DNA from: Kingdonia uniflora
Taxonomy: Eukaryota > Streptophyta > Magnoliopsida > Ranunculales > Circaeasteraceae
Assembly: GCA_014058105.1 (NCBI GenBank)
Contig: JACGCM010002493.1
Span: forward strand, 930,001-994,000
Direction of reading: 5' to 3'
DNA length: 64,000 bases
Shown: piece by piece, positions 32,152 through 42,100 of the stretch
Layout: the number at the start of each line of letters is the position of its first letter
How positions within the stretch are numbered: position 1 is the stretch's first letter
Notes under the pieces: model-generated
What the model saw: the letters and a program-made list of their open reading frames with translations, nothing else
Databases searched by the model: none
What the model was told of the DNA's origin: nothing
Program-made: the position numbers and the translations under genes

Positions 32152-32703
32152 TGTAATAACTTATTTTGTATTTTGGACTCCAACCTCACCCTCAATCTCA
32201 TCAGCATACAGAAAATACTACTAAATATGTAATCAAACTTGCCCCAGTTTGAGACATCACTTTTGACCTCTGCACCAGCAGTTTGACCCGCGCGGAACAT
32301 ACAGTCAGCAATAGAGCCGTTGTACAGCAGCAAAGGCCAAAACGTTACACAACCTACTCAAGGCATATCTCGTACTCATTTTGTAACGTCCATCATTAAG
32401 GGACTTTATGGTCATCAAACGGCCATATAAGAGGACCTGGAAAATTGGAGATGAGGGACAAAACGATCATTGTAGAAAAGTTCCTACTCTATTATTCTAC
32501 ATTCTAAAATCGTTCATTGTAACAGATTAGCAACCTGAATAAGATCATCACTTTCTCAAAATCCTCAGGAGAGGTCGTGGTTTTTAACATATTCAAAGGT
32601 TTTTCACGCTAAATCATTTTATTGTTCATTATCTGTTATTCTTGAATGCTCCAAAAAATTTGGTGTAAAGGCTAAGTCCGTATTCCGAAATTAGGCTATT
32701 ACA
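32152..32703 (+). repeat. 3' LTR of outer element
   Basis: 552 bp, starts TGTAATAAC, ends TTAGGCTATTACA and is followed by GATAG at 32704-32708. Homologous throughout to 1349-1913. Confidence 0.92.
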
Positions 32704-32708
32704 GATAG

Positions 32709-33546
32709 TATATCCGATTGATGATTTTTTTATTTGGGACCTCAAAAAGTAATAAAGAGGATGTACATTTGCATTTCCACCAATATTAGAACCCATCAAT
32801 TTGCTGAGCTCTTCTCCTCCAAATAGTTGAAACTATAGCCTCGTTATGCATGTGTTGTGGAAGAAGAAAATTCACCTCTTGATGGAAATTACAAAGTTTC
32901 GGATCCAAGTTTAAAAATAAGTTGGAGATGGTGTGTAGATAGAGCATTGGTTTAGCTTAGTGTTGTTTTTTTCAGGGCATTAATTGTCACATGGTTAAGA
33001 ACATCTCTGTTTATTTGATGCGTACAATTTGGCTATTTCAGAGATAGAATAATTGCAGCTGCAGCTTGGTCTTGCTTCGTGCCTTCTTGAATCTTGATGC
33101 TTACAGAATTAATTTTGGCCAAGTTCACCCTTTTTAAATTCATGTTATTAATCATAGTCTACCTTGCAAAACAAAAATCAAATTTACGTATGAATCATGT
33201 AAGGCTGGATTAGCAAAATCTATGAAGTGCCTGATAGGTCTTATGGAAGAATAATTACTAAAATGAAAAAGTGAGAGATGAGTTCATTTGCAAGTTTTGA
33301 CTTGCATCCTTCATTGTTGGCCAAATATAGTTTTTCTCTTTAATCTTTTTATTTAATCCTTGAATGAGTTGGAGATTATTTTCTCCTTCACAATGAATCG
33401 ATTTTGATGTGCCAATGTGTCTCATGCACTACATTCTTGACGAGCATTTATTATAAATTTGATTAAATACGATACACTTAAAAAAAAATATGTTATGTAA
33501 AAATATGAATTTATACAACCGTGCATAACACGGGCTCATAACCTAG
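32709..33546 (+). mobile_element. Helitron-like 3' portion (Helitron 1)
   Basis: The segment ends at 33546 with CCGTGCATAACACGG, a 5-bp stem-loop, then GCTCATAAC and CTAG followed by T, the layout of a Helitron 3' terminus (hairpin about 10 bases before CTRR). The 5' end is not identified; it may lie left of the outer retrotransposon or outside the window. No Rep/helicase coding is seen. The rest is non-coding. Confidence 0.55.
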
Positions 33547-34387
33547 TCTATATTATAAATCTCAACGATTCTCCTACGTGACGTGTCAAAGCTGACTAGG
33601 ACAAGATGACTAGGCATATAACATTAACATTTGTGCTTGCAATAGTAAATAGTATGTAGCCATTTAATTAGTTTTAATTAAAATGTTATTATACACCTTT
33701 AATTACTTAGTTTTGTAACTCCAATATGTAATAGAACATTCTGTTACATCATACATAAGTTTCTTAGAAATTTATGTTCTTGTTGCCAATTTATGTTTCA
33801 TAAATATATCAGTACATCTATTCATTCTTATAAATTTACACTTTTACAAGGCAATTATAAGCCCTCCAAGCTCTATTTGCCCAACGCTACAGAGAGCTAT
33901 GAAATTTATCGGTAATGTTGAAGTAACATTTGTTATAAATTAATTTCATGTTGAATGTGTCATATATGAAATTTATGTAATGAAATGATAATGTATTTAT
34001 TCTTACTGTAGGGACATTAAAGAGCTGAAAGCAACATTGGATTATGCAGATGCAATAACTCTTTGGAAAGAGAACCAAGAAGAGGAGAAATTTTAGAGTT
34101 TAGAGGTTTTATAATCGTGTAGAATTTTATTGTTCTTCGTGTAAAAAACTAAGGAACACATATAGGGACCAAAAAAAAGATAAAGGGGAACCGAGCAATG
34201 AATTTGTATCACTATAAAGTTATGTATTTTGGTGAAGCCTGACTTTGTGTACCAAATTAAAGTCGTGCGAACAAAGATTGTTTTTTGGCAAAAATATTGG
34301 GTTTTGGCTATATCCTTAACTTATTAAGTAATTTTTAGCCTAAGTTTAATTTGAAGTATTTGTGCGTAAGATGGGCTCATAAACTAG
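33547..34387 (+). mobile_element. Helitron-like non-autonomous element (Helitron 2)
   Basis: Starts TCTATATTATAAATCTCAACG, a typical Helitron 5' end (TC plus AT-rich), and ends GATGGGCTCATAAACTAG at 34387 followed by T. The last 20 bases resemble the end of Helitron 1 (GGGCTCATAACCTAG). 841 bp, no Rep/helicase. It contains a possible exon scrap at about 34013-34096 (RDIKELKATLDYADAITLWK). Confidence 0.6.
34013..34096 (+). pseudogene. Possible captured exon inside Helitron 2
   Basis: After a 3'-splice-like TTCTTACTGTAG the sequence reads RDIKELKATLDYADAITLWK and then ENQEEEKF-stop. It is helical and charged like a real C-terminal exon, but only 27 residues long, and I do not recognise the parent gene. 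Confidence 0.35.
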
Positions 34388-34670
34388 TTATTAATAATAT
34401 CTCTCTATTCTTCTCTCATACGTGTGTTAGTAAAATAAAATAATATTCAACAATGAAGCAATGTGAACAGTAGATATCTTTCCTTTGTATAATTGAGAAA
34501 AAACGACATCTGGCAAATTATACATCCAAGGCAAGCAGGTCCTAGTTCGAGAAGGAGCAGAAGCAGAAGTTGTTTGTTTGTTTCAGAGAAGATCTACTGA
34601 GATGATGATGATGATGAACCAAACATAAACCACAACACAAAACAAGAACCGATCTTTCTAAACCAAAACG
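34388..34670 (+). promoter_or_regulatory. Upstream region / 5' UTR of PDIL5-2
   Basis: AT-rich upstream DNA. A (GAT)n microsatellite (about 34600-34616) lies in the probable 5' UTR. No unambiguous TATA box was chosen. The Helitron 3' end at 34387 is less than 300 bases from the start codon. Confidence 0.4.
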
Positions 34671-37600
34671 ATGCGTCACTCTATCATCATCATCTTCTTC
34701 TTCTTCTTCTTCTTGTTACTAACAACAACCGAGTCAACTCAGCCCTTCACAGTAGACGGAACGGTGATCGAGTTGGACGAGTCAAACTTCGACTCAGCAA
34801 TCTCAACCTTCGATTTCATCCTCGTTTCTTTCTACGCCCCGTGGTGTGGTCACTGTAAACGTCTCACTCCCGAGGTAAAAAATTAAATTAAATTGTAGTT
34901 TCATAATCTCAGAGTAGTGCTAATTTATCTTTGATTAGATGTTCCATTTGTATATTTCACGATAGCTGAAATGTTATTTTTGGGATAAAAATCATATTTT
35001 GTGTTATTTTCGAGCTTTTCAATTAAGTTCTGAAGTAATAAAAGGTTAACATTTTTGTCTGTTGTTACATTGCAGTTAGAGGCAGCTGCTCCTATACTTT
35101 CCAAATTGGACAAGCCAGTAGTGATTGCTAAAGTAGATGCTGACAAATATAGACGTATTGGATCAAAATATGAAATTGAGTATGATACTCCACGTTTAAG
35201 ATTTAATTATGTGTGGTGATAATGTCTATTGATCCACGGTATTTCTTGTTTCATGCAGTGGGTTTCCTACAATCAAGCTCTTTATGAACGGCATCCCAAT
35301 AGAATATACTGGTCCGAGAAAAGCAAATTTACTTATTCGGTTTCTAAAAAAATTTGTTGCTATGGATGTCTCCATTCTTGAGTCAGACTCTGGTATTACT
35401 GACTTTGTTGAAATGGCCGGCACACATTTTCCCATATACATTGGCTTTGGTTTGGATCAATCTATGATATCTGAATTTGGAAGCAAATACAAGAAGAAAG
35501 CATGGTTTGCTGTAGCAAAGGATTTCTCAGAGGAAGTTATGGTAACTTACGATTTTGACAAAGTTCCTGCTTTGGTCGCTTTTCATCCAAGTAATAATGA
35601 AAGGAGTGTTTTCTATGGCCCTTTTGAAGGTAAGCTTGATTGCAGGTTTTTTGACCTTATTTAAAGTCATACTACATTTCTGTATTCTTAACAATGCTGC
35701 CTAAGAAAAAACTTTGAAACATGTGTCCTAAAACATCTTAACGTGTGTGCCCTTTGCCAGTCTTGGGGCAAACTTGAAAAAATCGAAAGTAACTTTATTG
35801 AAAAACTTGTGGAAGAGTAAAAGCAACTAAAAGCTTGTTTGGTAACCTCAAAAATCGATTCAAGAAGTCAAAAATGTAATTGAGAGAAAATTGCGAAAAT
35901 GGTTGTATTCTTTCTGTCTAAGATTGATCGGGAGACCTCAAAACATTAGATCCTCATGAAAAAAATGGTATATTGCAAAACAAACTTCTAATTTTGGGCA
36001 TATTGATATAACTCTTAATTTTGTTTTGTTTATGCTAATGGTGATTAGTTTCAGAGTGGGATTAGTTTCATCAATTCTATTTGTTCTAGAATCTCACAAG
36101 ATGGTAACAGCTGCAATATGGGGTTACATCGGTGGGAATGTTAATCGTAGTTTTTATGATCTCTTAGGTATGCAAGCTCATGTATTTGTTGTCATGTTGG
36201 GTTCCTAGGATGAGACTCTCCATCGAAGGAGGACATAATAGGTGTGAATACAAAAGAAATCACAAGTATAAGAGAAGAATTAGGGATTGGAGTACACGGA
36301 GAGTGAGATGGGGTGGGGTGGGGAGAGAGATAGATGGATGGACGGAGTGTTCTTCCGCGAAATTGCTTTCAAAATGCAAAGATTGTTAGCTTTTCCATAA
36401 AGCTAATTTTTAACTTTCTAAAGTAATTTTATTTTGTGTTAGCTAACTTACTTTATTGCTTTTCATCTTTACAAAGTAATAAAGTAACTTTTTTCTTTGC
36501 ATCCAAATGGAGTCTTCGTTGGATCTCTGTTTAAAAGTCATGGTTTTTCTATCATTTGCCATTTGTTCTGTGAGAAAAGTCATTTCCTGTTTCTAATTGT
36601 GCAGAAAATTTCTTGGAGGATTTTATGAAGCAGAATTTGTTGCCTCTGTCATTGCCCATAAACTATGACTCACTAAAATTATTGAAAGATGATGAGAGAA
36701 AAATCGTACTAACAATCGTGGAGGATGAATCAGATGAGAAGTCACTCAAGTTGATTAAGCTATTGAAAGCTGCAGCATCTGCTAATCGTGATTTAATATT
36801 CGGTTACGTTGGGGTCAAGCAGTGGGACGACTTTACTGAGACATTTGACGTCAATAAGAAGACCAAACTGCCAAAAATGGTTGTTTGGGATAGAAATGAG
36901 GACTATATTTCAGTAAGTTGAACAATTTCCGAAGAATTTAGTTCAAATTTTCCTCATCCTGTTTAGGCAACTGTTTGCATCTATAACTTCTAAATTTATC
37001 ATGAATGTCATTGTTTCCATTTACCCATAGGCTTAAGGGAAAAAAGGTTCAATTCTTTTGCTCGAAGCATGATTTTTATCGATTTAAGCTATAGAAATTA
37101 TTTTTGATTAAATGTTTAATGATATCATAGGGTTTTTATTTTCTGAAAGAACAAGTTCTTTTTGTTTCGTTATTGTTGTGAACATATACATTTTGTAAGT
37201 AAAACAGTTTATGTTCTTCCTACCTTTTTCTGTTCTTGTAGTCACCTGCTGCTTTCGTGGACTTATTTACAAGTTAAGTGATTAGCCAAATTTCATAATG
37301 AAAGTAGAAATGACGCAAGTTGACATAGATTTGTCGGGACCTGCATCCAATTTTCAAATTAGTTCTGCATATTCATAGATTATGTTTGTTATGATTAGCA
37401 TATGCGTATTTGTATGCCTTCTTTTTGGAAAGTGTATTTTATGTGATGTCTATCCCGAAAAGTAATTAGCGCTTGACAAATATTACTCTCTTTAGAACTC
37501 TACAGCCATGCAGTCTTTGTTTACAGCTCAAAATAAGGGTCATCTTTTTATCTTTCAGTAGTAAAGTGTAATTTTCGACTGGAAAAATTCATTGTATTGA

Positions 37601-37959
37601 ATATGTTTTGATATTCTGTGCAAAAGGTTACAGGTTCAGAAAGCCTTGTTGAAGAAGATCAAGGATCCCAAATAACTCAATTTCTTGAAGGATATAGAGA
37701 AGGAAGAATGGTACACCACACAATTAGCGGTCCGTCGCTAATGGGTTTCTTGCATTCATTGATCAGCATTAGAACGCTGTACGTTCTCGTCTTTGTTGTT
37801 GGGGTCATAATGCTCATCCGTACCATAGGCTCACAAGAAGATGACGACTATATTCCTCCTCAAAGAATACAATCGGGGTCTCAAGTTTATGATACAAGTA
37901 GCTCTGTTGCAGAAGGTGAAAGGGAAAAGGTCTATGGCCCTGACGATAAAGAAGAGTAA
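34671..37959 (+). CDS. PDIL5-2: Protein disulfide isomerase-like 5-2, five exons
   Basis: Exons 34671-34874, 35076-35179, 35259-35629, 36605-36912 and 37627-37959; all introns are GT-AG and the phases join to 439 codons plus stop, the length of Arabidopsis PDIL5-2. The product has a Phe-rich N-terminal signal peptide (residues 1 to about 24), one thioredoxin domain with active site WCGHC (about residues 61-65), two thioredoxin-fold-like non-catalytic regions ([45 protein letters not shown]) and one C-terminal membrane span (about residues 385-405, [18 protein letters not shown]) with an acidic/Lys tail ending GPDDKEE. It is expected to sit in the ER/secretory membrane with its catalytic domain in the lumen, making or rearranging disulfides. 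No frame lesion; likely functional. Confidence 0.93.
34875..35075 (+). other. PDIL5-2 intron 1
   Basis: GAG|GTAAAA ... TTGCAG|TTA, phase 0, directly after the CGHC exon. Confidence 0.85.
35180..35258 (+). other. PDIL5-2 intron 2
   Basis: 79-bp intron, GTATGATAC...TTTCATGCAG, splitting the Asp codon of EIDGFPT. Confidence 0.85.
35630..36604 (+). other. PDIL5-2 intron 3
   Basis: 975-bp intron, GTAAGC...TTGTGCAG. AT-rich; short open frames here have no recognisable content. Confidence 0.85.
36913..37626 (+). other. PDIL5-2 intron 4
   Basis: 714-bp intron, TCA|GTAAGTTG...GTGCAAAAG|GTT, phase 0. No insertion recognised in it. Confidence 0.85.
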
Positions 37960-38182
37960 AGACGGTGCTCCTGAAATACGACCCTTTTTTGTTTGTGTGA
38001 CTATTTATGTTTCTTTCACATGTAACGTTAGTTTATTTTTTTCGCAATAATACAGAGAAACTCCTAGTTTGCAATACTCAAATTCTTCGTATCTTTTATA
38101 TATGAAACGAGGGTCGTAAGTTAACTAGCCTGCCATATAATTAATTCAAATGACAACTTCCTTGTGCTCTAGTAGTGCCATA

Positions 38183-38410
38183 TAATTAATTCAAATGCCA
38201 ACTTCCTTGTGCTCTGGTAGTGATGGCGTGGAAACAGCCATCCATCCGGAGGTCAAGGAATCTCACCACTGGTGGGGTTTAAGGGTTGGTATGAGTCTAT
38301 CGGTCTTGTGCCAGCATGCCCAGTTCGTGTGGTTTGCGGACTATTGCACAAGCCCTATAGGATCCCCGGGAAATGACGGTCCGCGGGCCAACCTCTAGCC
38401 AAAAAAGAAA
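38183..38410 (+). mobile_element. SINE-like retroposon
   Basis: Begins GCCAACTTCCTTGTGCTCTGGTAG and contains GTGGAAACAGCC, a word common in plant SINEs, and a degenerate box B (GGTCAAGGAATCTC). It ends in an A-rich tail (AAAAAAGAAATG). TAATTAATTCAAAT stands before (about 38169-38182) and after (about 38412-38425), as a target duplication. A third copy of that flank plus the SINE's first 25 bases lies just upstream (about 38128-38160). GC content is far above its surroundings. Confidence 0.55.
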
Positions 38411-38425
38411 TGTAATTAATTCAAA

Positions 38426-39101
38426 TTAAGGTTCTTAAGACAGTCGAAAAAACAAACTCTGTAAACTCACAATAAGCAAAGCATCTGGAATTTTGAATTC
38501 TAGTTTACGTTTAGGAACGGGGATTCCTATATCTTTAAGCTACATGACTACGTGTAGGAGTGTGAATCCCTTGAACATGGTTCTGCTTGTATATATTTCG
38601 AAGACATGCTTATTCTATTCCTACAATAACAGCAACTCCATTACATGTTTTTAATCTCCATTAACCTCCTCTGAAATTGGACAACTTCATTTTATTTTCT
38701 ATTCGCCATGCTGTTTATCATCAACAAGAAAAATCTACCAAAAAAAAAAAAAAAAACTGATTCTCACTAAACAAATTGTAAGTTTTTTTTTACAGAAACG
38801 CTTCATATACACCTGCTTAAGCTCAACAAATAACAGCACACAGTTATATAAGTTCAGCACTTCGTGGTGTTCCATTAAAGAAAAAGTAAATAGCAGCTCC
38901 AAACCTATTTGTATCAGCAAAGAAGACAAAATTCACCAATATATGGAACATGAGTATGTTATACAGATCCACATCCACTCATTTGGCAGCGACTAATCAT
39001 TCAAAGAGCACGAGGATTCATTTTCAAACGCTTGAATGCATTAATCCTTGGGGCATTCGAGATTAAACTGTTTTCTTCTCTCCATAATGCATTGGATCAA
39101 T
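38426..39101. other. Intergenic between SINE and RMR 3' end
   Basis: AT-rich. The part nearest 39101 is the 3' UTR of the minus-strand RMR gene (poly-A run at 38740-38757 on +). No gene seen. Confidence 0.5.
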
Positions 39102-42100
39102 TCAACACCCAGGAAGAGATTGTGCAGAGGTAGTGTAAGAAGAAAGGCTTGCTGCAGACTCATTGCAGTGCAACAGATATAGTTGCCTACCAGAAGACCC
39201 AACATAACTTGGAGACGCGTTGCTTGGACTAGGGATATATGGGGATAAGTATCTTGACGATCCAACATAACTTGGAGACGCGTTGCTTGGACTAGGGTAA
39301 TATGGGGGTATGTATCTTGAATTAAGAGGTGACGGAGAAGGGTAACCCAATGAGTAGGAAGAAACTAGGTGAGATGCACGAGATCTTTGTGAAGAAGCAT
39401 TCCTTAGGTCCACTGTGCTCCTGCTTAGACTTAAGGCAGGTGAATTACTGTAAGACCTAGGCACAAAAGGAGTGGTCGAGAAGGAGTGACCACGAGAAAC
39501 TGATGGGGACCGCGATGACGGGGTTATTCGTATGGCTGACGATGCTAATGATGACCGAAACGATGACAAGCTGGCTGAGGAAGATTGAGAAGCTTGATCT
39601 GATGAAAGCAATGGAGTTGACTCTGATGCCGCAGGTATATTAATGCTCAGCCTCACGTCACGTTTGCAAACTGGGCAAAATGTCCTCCACGTAGTAAGCC
39701 ACGAATCAACACAGAGAGCATGAAATTCTGTCAAAAGTTCAGGAAAAAGTACGTAAATAAGGACATGATTAGATTGATACCTACTGGAACCAGGAAAAAC
39801 ATTAGATCTCCCAGCAGGATATTCATTGGATGATAATAACGCAAAAGGAGAAACCAATCTGAAAGTTGTTACCGCAATTCTCAAGTATAAACTTCATTAA
39901 CTGCATAGTTAGCCGCATAAGAAAAACTACGTGTTCGACAAAATATGAAATGGAAACTCTTTATTTTCTTAAGTTTATTAGAACAAAGTTTATATTGCAT
40001 TATTTGCAATACATTTAGTTAATCCCAAAACAGACAATTCCAAACATGGATGAATAGAACTTGGGAACTACCAATCAGCATTACTTTTAGTATCACGCCC
40101 ACAAAATCAGTGATTCATATATGCTCATAGTGTTGAACAAAATGCTATGTCTCCCAAATATTTTTATATCCTAAGTTGATTACGAAGACTCATGTCTACC
40201 TAATATAACAAAGAAATATAGTGCATCATCTAGTAATATAGAATTAGGAGGGGTCAGAGAACACATACTGTGACAGCATGGCAGTACCCTCAGCTTCTCT
40301 CCAACATTATAATCTTCAAGGCATATGGCACATGTTCTTGAAGTACTATTATCTTCTATCACGGCTGTAAATATGAGACTCGGTATAGTTTTCACTAACC
40401 GCCTGCTCATTCCATGAAACTCGCGCACATAAGATCGAGGCCTTTCTCGTCTAATACGATGTCTACGAACAAAGAAACAAGTAGCCAGCAAAGCAGATAC
40501 CGCAAGCAAGGAAATGAAAGAAATAGCCATTATTGACCATGTTGAGTTTTCAAAAGTGGGAAGAATCCAAGTTTCTACGTTTGTTAAGCCAGCATACTTT
40601 TTAAATTCCTCGCCTGAAAACTTACTTACAAATACAGCATGGATTTTGATACCTGCAGAACCTCCTGCCACTGCAATATCCAACGGACTTGGGTTAAAAT
40701 GGAGTATAATCAACATCTAATAATATGCAGATCATTTAAAATAAAAAGAAGTGATTTCTAGTTGATCTGCAGAATAGAAATTGAGATAATGGTACACAGT
40801 TTACCGAAAGACATTAACTAGTCTAGAAAAGGCATCTTAAGAAACTAGTAACACATGTTTTTATGCTTAGAAAAATAACCGAAGCACTAAGAATCTAAAA
40901 TATATATGAAATTGTATTCCTAACATGTGCTGTGTGTATATATGCACATATATGAACAAACAAGCACACTGGTCGTTGTCCATGAAGGATCATAGAAATT
41001 ATTTGGGTTAAAAAGGTCGATTGTGACCATTGTAAGGATTTCCCAATCTAACAGGATCCTTTGGAGCTTCACTAAGCATGCCTTAGAAATTTAAAAAATA
41101 TTATTTTCACTAAATAATTTATTTCTTTATCACAGGTGTCAACTCTACCAAGTACCAACTGCATCAAATTCCAACTCATGGGTTAAAAGCCAAGACATTA
41201 AAAATTTAAGTGTTGCAAAACTACAAACATAGAGGTGAAGTAAAATCTCTCTCTGTCTAGTTTGCAGAATATCCAAGTAACATCCTAGATACTTTTTTTG
41301 TATTATTTTGTGCCATTATCTGTACAGTAACTCTTGTGTTTAGATGACACAATAACTGCTTTGTTTTGCTCCTTATAAAGTTATAAACAGAATTGTAGTT
41401 TGGGGGCGAGTGAAGTTAAATGGGATATTGGATCTGCATTAACGGCCAAAACACTGATAATGTCTTCAGCAAGAAGATTAGATGTAGATCTGGGCCTTTT
41501 CTTCAAATCAACGAGGTGGTCACGGCAATCTCTCAAAATTCAATACCCCCAAAACACCAACCTGCATTTTTATTACTGCAACCTTCTTGTGTTTAACCTG
41601 GTGGTGTTTCACAATGAACAGTTTTCATGTGCAAAAAATAGTATCTCAGAATTTGATGAACCCGCATAACTTATGTTTACATGGGATTGTACAATAACAG
41701 ATAGTACACCAGTAAACTTGGTGGACTGTTCTAAATACACATAATGCTCCCTACCTATGGTAGCTATCCCCTTCCAACAGTCTTTCTTAAAAAGGGTCTC
41801 AAGCAGTTTCTGACTTGCAAGACACAAAAGGGGGGGATGTTCATACGTACAAACACGGATAGAACCTCGTTATGTTACATCTCCAATCTTCTTTTAAGAT
41901 CAGTGTATCTGAAACAGGCCCAGCACTCACAATCTTGATCTTGGAAAATTTATGAAGTAGATGAAACCACCTCAAAGGCGCAACAGAAGCATACCAAAAG
42001 GACAATTGCTTAACTGATGCCTCCCAAAAATCATGGTGCAGTATTTTACTTGCAGACAGAAAGGAAGAATTCCAATTGATATCCTAAAGTCTTGAGACTC

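Larger units (their letters stand above)
1349..32703 (+). mobile_element. Outer Tat-type Ty3/gypsy LTR retrotransposon (host of nested insertions)
   Basis: The element runs from a 5' LTR (1349-1913) to a 3' LTR (32152-32703). The LTRs end in the inverted repeat TGTAATA...TATTACA; the 5' copy reads TATAATA at its start, a G-to-A decay. GATAG occurs immediately outside both LTRs (1344-1348 and 32704-32708), a perfect 5-bp target duplication. Internal order is PBS, gag, protease, RT, RNase H, second archaeal-type RNase H, integrase, a 162-bp tandem array, an antisense coding region and a polypurine tract. The two RNase H domains and the antisense extra ORF are typical of the plant Tat lineage. 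Without the hAT insertion (6726-22712 plus one TSD copy) it would be about 15.4 kb. The coding region is riddled with stops and frameshifts. Confidence 0.93.

Noticed and set aside
1349..32703. Endogenous pararetrovirus (caulimovirid) instead of an LTR retrotransposon
   Set aside because: Clear LTRs, PBS, PPT, a DDE integrase and two RNase H domains; no movement protein or coat-protein signature is seen.
38195..38398. 67-codon plus-strand frame downstream of PDIL5-2
   Set aside because: It lies wholly within the GC-rich SINE-like insertion and has no protein motif.
40180..40716. 178-codon frame as a complete RING protein
   Set aside because: Its first residues are intron and its last residues run past the donor at 40268; it is exon 3 of the RMR gene.
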